Positions 7,264-15,182 of a stretch of 30,760 nt of DNA are shown piece by piece. The stretch lies in contig DCMF01000028.1 of assembly GCA_002321305.1 (NCBI GenBank), positions 1-30,760 on the forward strand. Direction: 5' to 3'. The DNA comes from Verrucomicrobia bacterium UBA1629 (GTDB lineage Bacteria; Verrucomicrobiota; Kiritimatiellia; RFP12; UBA1067). The stretch's first letter is position 1. Every line of letters begins with the position of its first letter. Under the pieces are notes generated by a model that was not told where the DNA came from, ran no database searches, and saw only the letters and a list, made by a program, of their open reading frames with translations. Made by a program: the position numbers and the translations under genes.

Positions 7264-8097
7264 ATGACGTTCGTCAGCTGTTCCGTTCCGGAACGGTTTG
7301 TGAATCCCCTCTTCGAGGTCTTCGATGGAGGGGACTTCATTTTGTCCTCCTACCGCGACATTGAAGAGGACTTAACGCGGATGCGGATCTACTTCGAGGA
7401 TCCGTCCGCGACCGAGGCCGCGAAGTCGTGCCTGAAGGCGGCGCTGGACATCGTGGGCGCAGACGCGCCGATCGAGGCGGGCGAGATCGCCGACGAGGAC
7501 TGGAAGCTCGCCTACCGCCGCCACTTCAAGACGGAGAACGTCGGGCGGCGGCTCGTGACGGTGCCGGCGTGGGAGAAGGTTCCCGTCGGCGACCGCCTGC
7601 CGATCGTCCTCGACCCCGGCCTGGCGTTCGGCACGGGCAAGCACGAGACGACGCGCGCCTGCCTTGAGTACATCGACGAGCTTGCGCCCGTCGGTTCGTT
7701 CCTCGACATGGGGTGCGGCTCGGGCATCCTGTCCATCGCGGCGGCGAAGCTCGGCTGCGTGAAGGTCACGGGCTTCGACGTCGATCAGGAGGCCGTTGAC
7801 GCCTCGCGCGCGAACGCGGTGGCGAACGGCGTCTCGGTCACGTTCTTCAGGTACGGCCTCGGCGCGAACGCGAAGCGCGACCTCGGCACGGCCGATCTCG
7901 TCGTCGCGAACATCCTGGGGCCGCTCCTCATTCGCTTTGCGGACGAGATCGCGCCGTGTGCGACACGGCATCTCGTCATCTCCGGCATCCTGACGACGCT
8001 CTATCCCGAAGTCCTCGCCGCCTACGCGGCGCGCGGTTTCGAGGAGGTTTCGCGCAAGACGCTGGGCGAGTGGACGACGGGCTTGCTGCGACGTTGA
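7264..8097 (+). CDS. prmA: Ribosomal protein L11 methyltransferase (PrmA)
   Basis: This 277-residue SAM-dependent methyltransferase would modify amino groups of ribosomal protein uL11. The N-terminal recognition domain covers about residues 1-90. The linker and catalytic start DPGLAFGTGKHETTRACLEYI (117-137, shown here as a motif only) is the PrmA hallmark. The SAM-binding loop DMGCGSGILSIAAAKLG is at 148-164, an acidic FDVDQEAV follows at 171-178, and the catalytic loop is VVANIL near 213-218. Length is slightly short of the E. coli enzyme. It starts directly after the stop of the small basic gene, which suggests coupled translation. No terminator was seen before the next promoter at 8137. 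Confidence 0.88.
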   Translation: MTFVSCSVPERFVNPLFEVFDGGDFILSSYRDIEEDLTRMRIYFEDPSATEAAKSCLKAALDIVGADAPIEAGEIADEDWKLAYRRHFKTENVGRRLVTVPAWEKVPVGDRLPIVLDPGLAFGTGKHETTRACLEYIDELAPVGSFLDMGCGSGILSIAAAKLGCVKVTGFDVDQEAVDASRANAVANGVSVTFFRYGLGANAKRDLGTADLVVANILGPLLIRFADEIAPCATRHLVISGILTTLYPEVLAAYAARGFEEVSRKTLGEWTTGLLRR

Positions 8098-8136
8098 GAA
8101 CGGCAGGCGCCAGGTGCGGCGATGCGTCTGCGGCGA

Positions 8137-8166
8137 TTGCGGATGCGGGGCGAACTGTGCTATAAT
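8137..8166 (+). promoter_or_regulatory. Promoter of the esterase gene
   Basis: TTGCGG (8137-8142) is followed after 18 bp by TATAAT (8161-8166). Transcription would begin near 8173, about 44 nt before ATG 8217. The leader contains GAGCAGGGAACAG at 8196-8208 as a ribosome binding region. Confidence 0.65.
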
Positions 8167-8216
8167 GTTCGGACTTCTGGACAGTCATAATCGACAGAGC
8201 AGGGAACAGACATAAC

Positions 8217-9596
8217 ATGAAGAAACTGATGCTGACGTTGGCTGCGCTCGTGGCGGCGCAGGTTTTCGCGGGGCCGCTCGACGCGGCCTGGATCAAGGGC
8301 GCGACGGACAAGACGCCGATCGACTACGCCGTCGGCGAGACGATGACGTTCACGCTGACGCCGATGGCGGTCGGCGACCTCGCGGCGGGCGAGTGGTTCC
8401 TCGCCTGGAAGCGGACGGGCGACGACGGCGTGGTCGACCAGGGCAAGGCGCCCTTTGACGGGAAGACGCCGTTCACCTACGCGACGAAGATCGACAGGCC
8501 CGGTTTCGTGCGCCTTTACGCGGCGGTCGTGGACAAGGACGGCAAGCGCTACCGCAAGCAGTTCACGGGCGACCCCAACACGCCGGAGGGCAAGAAGGCG
8601 ATGAACGCCTTCGAGCGCGCGAAGAAGGACATCTTCTTCGACGGCGGCGCGGGCGCGGACATCGCGACCCTCGCGACGCACCCGGAGCCGGCGGACTTCG
8701 ACGCCTTCTGGGAAGGGCAGTACAAGCGCCTTGACCGCGTGCCGCTCAAGGCCGAGCGCATCGAGATCCCCTGCGCGAACAAGAAGGCGAAGATCTACGC
8801 GATTGAGATCCGCTGCGCGGGGCTCAGACCCGTCACGGGCTACCTCTCGGTCCCGACGGCCGTCGCCGAGGGGCAGACGTTCCCCGCGCGGCTGGAGACG
8901 CACGGCTACAGCGGCGACCGCTGCACGCCCGCCGCGCCGGGCTGGGCGCGCGACCACGAGATCGTCCTCAACATCAACGCGCACGGGCTGAAGCTCCCCG
9001 CGTTCGGCGCGACGGACGCGGACACGAAGGCCCTGCGCTGGGAGATCCGCTCGCATGACCAGAACTACGCCTTCGACGCGAAGCAGAACGAGGATCCCGA
9101 AGTCGCCTACTTCAACGGCATGGTGCTGCGCGTGAAACGCGCGCTCCAGTACCTGAAGACGGTCGAGGGCTGGAACGGCAGGGACCTCATCGCGTCCGGC
9201 GGCAGCCAGGGCGGTCTCCAGACGATCTGGGCGGCGGGCTGCGGCGAAGGCGTGACGCGCGCGGAGAGCTGCATCACCTGGTGCTGCGACATGTACACGT
9301 CGGGCAAGCTCCGCAAGGACAAGGCGCTCAATCTCGCGGGCGACGGCTGGTACATCCCGTGGACGGAGGCGATGGGCTACTACGACGCGGCGAACTTCGC
9401 GAAGCGCATCCCGGCGACGTGCTTTACCTTCATCACGCGCGCGGGCCTCGGCGACTACTGCTGTCCGCCGATGGGTCTCGCGAAGCTCTGGAACAACATC
9501 CCCTGCAACAAGAAAATCCTGTGGGTGCAGGGCTCGGAGCACGGCTACGTGCCGCCGGCCTACGAGGGGCGCGACACCGTGCGCGAGGCGAAGTAA
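8217..9596 (+). CDS. Secreted acetyl esterase, AXE1/cephalosporin-C deacetylase-like
   Basis: This 459-residue protein has a signal peptide (MKKLMLTLAALVAAQVFA, cut before GPLD). An N-terminal beta-rich region of about 130 residues precedes an alpha/beta hydrolase of the AXE1 family. The nucleophile elbow is GGSQGG with Ser330, and the C-terminal GSEHGYVPPAYEG carries the candidate catalytic His442. The segment ADFDAFWEGQYKRL and the strand RPVTGYLSVP are typical of AXE1 enzymes. It would remove acetyl groups from polysaccharides such as xylan in the periplasm or outside the cell, which complements the GH78 enzyme upstream. The next gene, murD, begins with GTG immediately after the stop, so the two are probably co-transcribed. 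Confidence 0.82.
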   Translation: MKKLMLTLAALVAAQVFAGPLDAAWIKGATDKTPIDYAVGETMTFTLTPMAVGDLAAGEWFLAWKRTGDDGVVDQGKAPFDGKTPFTYATKIDRPGFVRLYAAVVDKDGKRYRKQFTGDPNTPEGKKAMNAFERAKKDIFFDGGAGADIATLATHPEPADFDAFWEGQYKRLDRVPLKAERIEIPCANKKAKIYAIEIRCAGLRPVTGYLSVPTAVAEGQTFPARLETHGYSGDRCTPAAPGWARDHEIVLNINAHGLKLPAFGATDADTKALRWEIRSHDQNYAFDAKQNEDPEVAYFNGMVLRVKRALQYLKTVEGWNGRDLIASGGSQGGLQTIWAAGCGEGVTRAESCITWCCDMYTSGKLRKDKALNLAGDGWYIPWTEAMGYYDAANFAKRIPATCFTFITRAGLGDYCCPPMGLAKLWNNIPCNKKILWVQGSEHGYVPPAYEGRDTVREAK

Positions 9597-10718
9597 GTGA
9601 AGGCGCTCGTTCTCGGCAAGGGCAAGAGCGGCCAGGCGGCGGCGGCGGAACTGCGCCGCCGCGGGTGCGCCGTCGACTTCGCCGAGGGCTACGATCTCGT
9701 CGTCGCGAGTCCGGGCGTGCCCGTCAAGAGCGAGCTCCAGCTCGGCTGCGAAGAGCTGAAGCGGCGCGGCTGGAAGCTGCTCGCCGTGACCGGCTCGAAA
9801 GGCAAGTCGAGCGTCGTCAAGCTCGTCGCGGACGCGATCGGCCTTGCGGGCGGACACGCCGTGCCCTGCGGCAACTACGGGCGGCCCGTCTGCGACCTCC
9901 TCGGCGAGACGCCGGGCTGGGCCGTCGTCGAGGTCTCGTCCTTTCAGCTGGAGACGACGACGCTCGCGCCGGACACGTTCGTGGCGGCGGCGCTCCTCAA
10001 CCTGCAGGAAGACCACCTCGACCGCCACGGCTCGGTCGCGGTTTACCACGGCCTCAAGCGGAAGCTGCTGGGGTTTGCGAGGGAAGGTTTGGAAGGTTCG
10101 GGAGGTTTGGGAAGTTTGGAAGGTTTGGGAGGTTTGGAAGGTTTGGGAGGTTTGGCGAGGTTGCTGGCGGGGTCGTACTTCGACAACGAGATCCTGCGGG
10201 CGAATGGCGTCGCGGCGATTGCGCTGATGCGCGCCGCCGGACTGGACGACGCGCAGATCCGCCGTGCGTTCCGGGCGTTTGAGCCGTTGCCGCACCGTTT
10301 CCAGAAGGTTGCGGAAATCGCGGGCGTGACCTACGTCGACGACTCGAAGGCGACGTCCGTCGCCGCGCTCGTCGCGGGCGTGAAGATGTGCGCGGGGCGC
10401 GTCCGCCTGATCGCGGGTGGCCTGCCCAAGGGGGACGATCCGAAAATCGCCCTGCCCACCTTGACAGAGCGGGCCAAAAAAGTGTATCTTATCGGCCATT
10501 GCGCAGAAGACTTCTCGAAAGCCTGGGCTGCGTCCGTGGATTGCGAGATCTGCGGCACGCTGGAGCGGGCGGTCGAGCGGGCGATGCGCGAGGCGGAGAA
10601 GGGCGAGACGGTTCTGCTGTCCCCCGGAACCGCGAGTTTTGACCAGTTTAAAAGTTTCGGGGAGCGCGGGGAGGTCTTCGCGCGACTCGTCCAAAAAGGA
10701 AAGAAGACAGAAGAATGA
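9597..10718 (+). CDS. murD: UDP-N-acetylmuramoyl-L-alanine:D-glutamate ligase (MurD), shortened and repeat-invaded
   Basis: This 373-residue Mur ligase would add D-Glu to UDP-MurNAc-L-Ala in the cytoplasm. Visible motifs are the P-loop VTGSKGKSS (64-72), VEVSSFQLE (111-119), NLQEDHLDRHGS (135-146), PLPHRFQ (230-236), DDSKATS (248-254) and LSPGTASFDQFKSFGERG (341-358). The family average is about 440-450 residues. The N-terminal UDP-binding domain is compact and the central domain has lost part of the segment between the carbamylated-lysine region (K154/K156 here) and the usual G-HN-N motif, which reads GSYFDN. In its place lie 24 residues encoded by a 9-bp tandem repeat at 10086-10157 (Gly-Leu-Glu/Gly). 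Start GTG follows the esterase stop directly; its end overlaps the LysM gene by ATGA. Confidence 0.85.
   Translation: MKALVLGKGKSGQAAAAELRRRGCAVDFAEGYDLVVASPGVPVKSELQLGCEELKRRGWKLLAVTGSKGKSSVVKLVADAIGLAGGHAVPCGNYGRPVCDLLGETPGWAVVEVSSFQLETTTLAPDTFVAAALLNLQEDHLDRHGSVAVYHGLKRKLLGFAREGLEGSGGLGSLEGLGGLEGLGGLARLLAGSYFDNEILRANGVAAIALMRAAGLDDAQIRRAFRAFEPLPHRFQKVAEIAGVTYVDDSKATSVAALVAGVKMCAGRVRLIAGGLPKGDDPKIALPTLTERAKKVYLIGHCAEDFSKAWAASVDCEICGTLERAVERAMREAEKGETVLLSPGTASFDQFKSFGERGEVFARLVQKGKKTEE
10086..10157 (+). repeat. 9-bp tandem repeat GGTTTGGRA, 8 units, inside murD
   Basis: Eight consecutive 9-bp units start at 10086, 10095, 10104, 10113, 10122, 10131, 10140 and 10149. Most read GGTTTGGGA or GGTTTGGAA, partly alternating. 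Because the unit is three codons long, gain or loss of units would keep the reading frame. The encoded peptide is a Gly/Leu/Glu repeat. The same unit in reverse complement occurs at 19713-19783. Confidence 0.9.
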
Positions 10719-11761
10719 AGAAGCTCGGAATGGTGCTCGGTGCGGCTGCCGTCGCGGTCGTCGCCGGTTGTAAGGATCCTGATTTCAAGCGTGCGCACAC
10801 GCCGTCTCAGAACGAGGTGAAGACCGTCGATCCCGTTGAGACGACGCCCCCGCCGCCTCCGCCGCAGGAGGTCAAGCCCGTCGTCGAGGCGCCGCGTTGC
10901 GCGTGCCCGCCCGGCACGCGGCACACGAGTCCCTGCGCGTGCGGGGCGGCCGACTGCCAGTGCGTCGTGACGCCGAAGCCCGTGCAGGTGAAGCCGATCG
11001 AGCCGGAGTACACGGTCTACGTCGTCCAGAACGGCGACTACCTCGCGAAGATCTCGAAGCGGTACAACGTCACGATCCAGTCGATCAAGCAGCTGAACGG
11101 CCTCAAGTCCGACCTGATCCGCGTCGGCCAGAAGCTGAAGCTCCCCGGGCGCATCGACGTCGGCGAGCAGAAGGCGCCGGTCGTCCGCAAGGCGGCGCCG
11201 GCGAAGTCCGCGAAGACGGCGGCCGCCTACACGGGCGCGACGAAGGAGTACGTCGTCAAGAGCGGCGACACGCTGGGCGCGATCGCCTATGGCAACGGCA
11301 TCAACATCCGCCAGCTCAAGGCGATGAACGGCCTGACGGGCGACACGCTGAAGGTCGGGCAGAAGCTGAAGATCCCGGCGGAGAAGGCCGTGAAGGCGAC
11401 GTCCGAGAAGCCGGCGGCGGCGAAGCCCGCGAAGGCGGCGAAGAAGGCGGCCGAGCCGAAGGCCGCGGCGAAGCCGGCGGCGATCGAGACGGCGGCGCAG
11501 CCGGAGGCGGCGGCCGAGACGCCGGCGACCCCGGCCGCCGAGGCGGCGGCCCCTGCGGCGGAGACCCCGGCGGCTGAAGCGCCGGCGGCGGCCGCGCCCG
11601 CGACGTTCGCCTACACGGTTCAGGAGGGCGAGGACATCACGGCGATCGTCGTCAAGTTCGGCGTGAGCGCGTCCGAGATCCGCGAGCTCAACAACCTCGG
11701 CGAGAGCGACACGCTCAAGGCCGGCCAGACGATCAAGCTTCCGGCCGAAGCGCAGCAGTAA
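10715..11761 (+). CDS. LysM-repeat lipoprotein
   Basis: The 348-residue protein starts with a lipoprotein signal peptide (MKKLGMVLGAAAVAVVAGC, lipid-modified Cys19). A proline run (TTPPPPPPQ) follows, then a cysteine-rich segment with Cys at 62, 64, 74, 76, 81 and 83. Three LysM domains lie at about 99-144, 178-222 and 298-344, each with the pattern Y-V-x-x-G-D/E ... N-L/G ... L-K-x-G-Q-x-L-K-L-P. Between LysM2 and LysM3 is an Ala/Pro/Lys/Glu linker of about 75 residues. LysM domains bind N-acetylglucosamine-containing glycan, so this is probably an envelope protein tied to peptidoglycan. Its place between murD and ftsW fits a cell-wall or division role. No enzymatic domain was seen. The start overlaps the murD stop. 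Confidence 0.87.
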   Translation: MKKLGMVLGAAAVAVVAGCKDPDFKRAHTPSQNEVKTVDPVETTPPPPPPQEVKPVVEAPRCACPPGTRHTSPCACGAADCQCVVTPKPVQVKPIEPEYTVYVVQNGDYLAKISKRYNVTIQSIKQLNGLKSDLIRVGQKLKLPGRIDVGEQKAPVVRKAAPAKSAKTAAAYTGATKEYVVKSGDTLGAIAYGNGINIRQLKAMNGLTGDTLKVGQKLKIPAEKAVKATSEKPAAAKPAKAAKKAAEPKAAAKPAAIETAAQPEAAAETPATPAAEAAAPAAETPAAEAPAAAAPATFAYTVQEGEDITAIVVKFGVSASEIRELNNLGESDTLKAGQTIKLPAEAQQ

Positions 11762-11767
11762 CCGTTC

Positions 11768-12928
11768 GTGCGCAAGTCAGCGCTTTTCTGGTTGGGCCTG
11801 GTTGTCACGTGCCTCGTGGCGCTGGGCCTCATCGTTTTGTCGAGCGCGAGCGCGGCGAACGCGATGCGTCTCCATCACGGGGACGCCTACTTCTTCATCA
11901 AGCGCCAGTTCGCCTACCTCGGCGTCGGCATTGTGCTGGCCGTCGGCGTCGCGCTCTTCGACTACCGCCGCTGGCGCGACCACATCTCGCTCGCGTGGCT
12001 CTTCTACGTCGCGGTGATCGTGCTGCTCGTCGCCGTGTTCGGCTTCAAGGCGATCAACGGCTCGCACCGCTGGATTTCCGTCGGGCCGCTCCGGCTGCAG
12101 CCGAGCGAGTTCGCGAAACTCTCGGTCGTCATCCTGCTCGCGGCGTGGCTGGACAGGCTCGGCTGGAAGGTCGAGCTGTTCTGGCAGGGGGCGTTCTGGC
12201 CGGTCGTCTTCATCGGCGGGCTGGCCCTGCCGATCCTGCTGGAGCCGGACTTCGGCTCGGTCATGGTCGTCGGGTTCGCGGGGCTGCTCATGATGTTCGT
12301 CGCCGGCACGCGCCTGCGCTACCTGTTCCCCATCGGCCTGCTGGGCGCGGGCGTCGTCGCCTTCAAGGTCGCGACGAACGCGAACCGCATGGCGCGCCTG
12401 GCGGCGTTCTTCGGCGGCTCGTCGGACGCCGGCGCGCCGGCGATGGACGCGGCGGCCAGGCGTGCGGCATACCAGGCGAACCAGGCCCTCGCGGCGATCG
12501 GCAACAGCCAGGTCTGGGGCGCGGGGCTCGGCGAGTCGATGCAGAAGTACCTCTACCTGCCCGAGGCGCATACGGACTTCGTCTTCGCCGTCGGGGCGGA
12601 GGAGCTGGGCGTCGTCTTCTCCGTGGCGGTCGTGCTGCTCTTCTGCGCGTTCTTCGCGCTCTCGGTCTACATCGCCCGCAAGGCGTCCGACCGGTTCGGG
12701 CGCTTCCTCGTCGTCGGCATGGCGTTCATCGTCTTCTTCCAGGCGATGTTCAACCTCGGCGTCGTCTGCAAGGCGCTGCCGACGAAGGGCATGGCCCTGC
12801 CGTTCTTCAGCTACGGCGGCACGAACCTCCTGAGCGCGTTCTTCGCGGTCGGGACGATCCTCTCGGTCGGCATCCACTCCTACCGCGACAAGAAGCGCGC
12901 GTTCATCAGCAAGGTCATGATGAGGTAA
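11768..12928 (+). CDS. ftsW: Peptidoglycan glycosyltransferase FtsW (SEDS family)
   Basis: This 386-residue integral membrane protein has about ten hydrophobic segments. SEDS proteins polymerise lipid II into glycan strands at the septum. Diagnostic features are GSHRWISVGPLRLQPSE, the LLEPDFGSV loop with the acidic residue expected for catalysis, the PEAHTDFVFAVGAEELG motif, and the ending PTKGMALPFFSYGGTNL, which favours FtsW over RodA. The start is GTG 11768, 6 nt after the LysM gene; an ATG would be well inside the first membrane segment. There is no strong ribosome binding site, so coupling to upstream translation is likely. The partner penicillin-binding protein is not in this window. 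Confidence 0.9.
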   Translation: MRKSALFWLGLVVTCLVALGLIVLSSASAANAMRLHHGDAYFFIKRQFAYLGVGIVLAVGVALFDYRRWRDHISLAWLFYVAVIVLLVAVFGFKAINGSHRWISVGPLRLQPSEFAKLSVVILLAAWLDRLGWKVELFWQGAFWPVVFIGGLALPILLEPDFGSVMVVGFAGLLMMFVAGTRLRYLFPIGLLGAGVVAFKVATNANRMARLAAFFGGSSDAGAPAMDAAARRAAYQANQALAAIGNSQVWGAGLGESMQKYLYLPEAHTDFVFAVGAEELGVVFSVAVVLLFCAFFALSVYIARKASDRFGRFLVVGMAFIVFFQAMFNLGVVCKALPTKGMALPFFSYGGTNLLSAFFAVGTILSVGIHSYRDKKRAFISKVMMR

Positions 12929-12935
12929 ACGACAG

Positions 12936-14144
12936 ATGGCGGCGAACACCAAGACCTATCCGCACTACACCGTCACCGCGCTGACCGAGGGAATCCGCGC
13001 GGCGTTGGAGAAGCCGTTCGCGCGCATCATCGTGGACGGCGAGATCAGCGGCTGGCGGCGCTATCCGTCCGGACACTGCTACTTCACGCTCAAGGACGCG
13101 GGCGCGCAGATTTCCGCCGTCCTGTTCAAGAGCGCGTTCGAGCGGCTGGCCGTGCGGGACGGCCTGAAGGACGGCGCGAAGGTCTCCGTCTTCGGCAACG
13201 TGTCCGTCTACGGCCCGCGCGGCACCTACCAGATCACCGTCCTCTCCGCGAAGCTCGCGGGCGTCGGCGACCTGATGCAGCAGTATCTCGCGCTCAAGGA
13301 GAAGCTGGCGAAGGAAGGGCTGTTCGACGTTGCGCGGAAGCGTGCGCTGCCGAAGCTGCCGCGCCGGATCGGCATCGTGACGAGCGAGGCGGGCGCGGTC
13401 ATCCACGACATGTGCACGGTGCTGACGCGGCGTTTCCCGAACCTCGAGATCCGGCTCTTCCCGTGCCTCGTCCAGGGCGAGGCCGCGCCGCCGACGGTCA
13501 TCGCCGGCCTCGCCTACTTCAACGCGGCGACGGACTGGCGCGCCGACCTCCTCATCGTCGCGCGCGGCGGCGGCTCGTTCGAGGATCTCTTCTGCTTCAA
13601 CGACGAAAGCCTCGTGCGCGCCGTCGCCGCGTCGCAGATCCCGACGATCAGCGCGGTCGGGCACGAGACGGACTTCACGCTCTGCGACTTCGCGGCGGAC
13701 GTCCGCGCCGGCACGCCCTCGATCGCGGCGGAGATCGCCGTGCCCGTCCTCGCCGACCTGCGCGCGCAGCTCACGGCGTTCGACGGCCAGCTCGCGCACG
13801 CGCTGCGCGGGCGCGGCGAGTTCTACGCCCAGCGCGTCGACCAGCTGGCGGACGGCCTCGGCGCGTCGCTGACGCTCGCGCTCGCCCGTGCCGAGCATCG
13901 GCTCGGCGCGCTGGCGCCGCGCCTCCGGCCCGCGCTGGCGCTCTGCCTTCAGCGCGCCGTCGCGCGCTTCGAGAAGGCCGAGGCGAAGCTCACGGCGTAC
14001 TCGCCGTATGGCGTCCTCGACCGGGGCTATTCGCTGACGACGGCGGCGGACGGCTCGGTCGTGAAGGACGCCGCCGCGCTGGAGGCGGGCGACCGGCTCG
14101 TCACGCGCTTCGCGAAAGGCTCTGCAACCTCCGTCGTCTCCTGA
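12936..14144 (+). CDS. xseA: Exodeoxyribonuclease VII large subunit
   Basis: The protein has 402 residues, slightly shorter than the 440-450 common in the family. The N-terminal OB-fold is at about 8-105 (VDGEISGWRRYPSGHCYFTLKD). The catalytic domain has IGIVTSEAGAVIHDM, LFPCLVQGE, then LLIVARGGGSFEDLFCFNDE, and AVGHETDFTLCDFAADVRAGTPS, all hallmark segments. A coiled-coil region near 255-350 is followed by the ending YGVLDRGYSLTT. It would cut single-stranded DNA to short acid-soluble oligonucleotides together with XseB; no xseB gene is adjacent. ATG 12936 lies 7 nt after the ftsW stop. Confidence 0.92.
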   Translation: MAANTKTYPHYTVTALTEGIRAALEKPFARIIVDGEISGWRRYPSGHCYFTLKDAGAQISAVLFKSAFERLAVRDGLKDGAKVSVFGNVSVYGPRGTYQITVLSAKLAGVGDLMQQYLALKEKLAKEGLFDVARKRALPKLPRRIGIVTSEAGAVIHDMCTVLTRRFPNLEIRLFPCLVQGEAAPPTVIAGLAYFNAATDWRADLLIVARGGGSFEDLFCFNDESLVRAVAASQIPTISAVGHETDFTLCDFAADVRAGTPSIAAEIAVPVLADLRAQLTAFDGQLAHALRGRGEFYAQRVDQLADGLGASLTLALARAEHRLGALAPRLRPALALCLQRAVARFEKAEAKLTAYSPYGVLDRGYSLTTAADGSVVKDAAALEAGDRLVTRFAKGSATSVVS

Positions 14145-14161
14145 CAGGATCCTTTGACGCC

Positions 14162-15163
14162 ATGACAAAGACAGACTTCAAGAAACGCTATCTCGACTGG
14201 ATGAGGGCCAAGCTGCCGAATATGGACGGTCTCGCGTTCGCCGTCGACTGCTCGAACGGCATGGCCTCGCTGCTCGTGCGCGATCTTTTCCCGGAAGCCG
14301 TCGTCATCAACGACACGCTGGACGGGACGTTCCCGAACCATTCGCCGAATCCGCTCAAGGCCGAGGCGCGCGAGCAGGTCGCCGCGTGCGTACGCGACAA
14401 GATGCTCGACTGCGGCGTCATCTTCGACGGCGACGCCGACCGCGCGATGTTCGTCGACGAGAACGGCGCGTTCGTCCAGCCCGACTACCTGATTCCCGTC
14501 GTCGCCGAGGCGACGCGGCGGGCGGGCGCGCCCGCCGCACGGGACAGGAAAACGCACACGGTTGTTGCGCAAGTGCCCGCCGAAAAAGGGGAATCGCCCG
14601 CCGAGCAAGACAAGAGGCCGATTGTCTTGCATGACGTGCGCACGTCGCGGGGCGCAATCGAAACGCTGCGCGAGAAAGGCTTCACGCCGGTGATGGTGCC
14701 GGTCGGGCATGCGTTCGCGAAGCCGAAGATGCGCGAGCTGAACGCGCTCTGCGGCGGCGAGCTGGCGGGGCACTACTACTTCGGCGAGTTCTTCGGCTGC
14801 GATTCGGGCGTGCTTGCGGCGCTGCGGATTCTCGGCGAGGTCGCCGCCGCGAAGACGCGCGGCGAGACGTTTTCCGAGCTGATGCGGCCCATCGTCTCGC
14901 GCTACGCGAATTCGGGCGAGCTCAACTTCAGGGTCGAGGACAAGGACGCGGCCATCGCGCGCGTCCTCGCGGCCGCCCGCGCGTTCGGCGCCGAGACGGG
15001 GCGCAGCGAAATCGACGGCGTGCGCCTTGAGTTCGCCGACGGCTGGATCAGCGTGCGCAAGTCGAACACCGAGCCGTACCTGCGGCTGCTGGTCGAGGCG
15101 GACGCGTCCTCGAAATGCGCGGCGTGGGTGCGCACGCTGGAACGGGCAATTGAAAACGGCTGA
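14162..15163 (+). CDS. Phosphohexomutase (PMM/PGM family) lacking domain I
   Basis: The 333-residue protein aligns by motif with domains II to IV of alpha-D-phosphohexomutases. It has the metal loop DGDADR (89-94), a sugar-specificity-like loop GELAGHYYF (199-207) and the phosphate-binding loop RKSNTEPYLRLL (299-310). Full-length enzymes are about 450 residues and carry the phosphorylated Ser in domain I (an S/THNP loop). No such loop exists here: the protein begins at the start of domain II (GLAFAVDCSNGMAS), and the DNA upstream encodes XseA. It thus lacks the residue that exchanges phosphate, and activity as a mutase is doubtful. Residues about 126-152 are an extra segment encoded by less GC-rich DNA with a 9-bp inverted repeat. 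ATG 14162 has AGGA at about 14144-14147 upstream. Confidence 0.75.
   Translation: MTKTDFKKRYLDWMRAKLPNMDGLAFAVDCSNGMASLLVRDLFPEAVVINDTLDGTFPNHSPNPLKAEAREQVAACVRDKMLDCGVIFDGDADRAMFVDENGAFVQPDYLIPVVAEATRRAGAPAARDRKTHTVVAQVPAEKGESPAEQDKRPIVLHDVRTSRGAIETLREKGFTPVMVPVGHAFAKPKMRELNALCGGELAGHYYFGEFFGCDSGVLAALRILGEVAAAKTRGETFSELMRPIVSRYANSGELNFRVEDKDAAIARVLAAARAFGAETGRSEIDGVRLEFADGWISVRKSNTEPYLRLLVEADASSKCAAWVRTLERAIENG
14605..14630. repeat. Perfect 9-bp inverted repeat inside the phosphohexomutase gene
   Basis: GCAAGACAA (14605-14613) and TTGTCTTGC (14622-14630) are exact reverse complements around an 8-nt loop. They lie within a stretch of about 80 bp (14537-14617 region) that encodes residues not expected in the family and is poorer in GC than the gene around it. 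It looks like an in-frame insertion of a small palindromic element. Confidence 0.65.
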
Positions 15164-15182
15164 GACATGAGAGGATCCTGCC

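Noticed and set aside
10086..10157. CRISPR-like array
   Set aside because: The units are only 9 bp, contiguous and without spacers; this is a tandem repeat in a coding region.
8160..10694. Long minus-strand frame opposite the esterase and murD
   Set aside because: Low-complexity Arg/Ala/Glu composition, no start signals, and both plus-strand genes are clear; the frame spans two genes and their junction.
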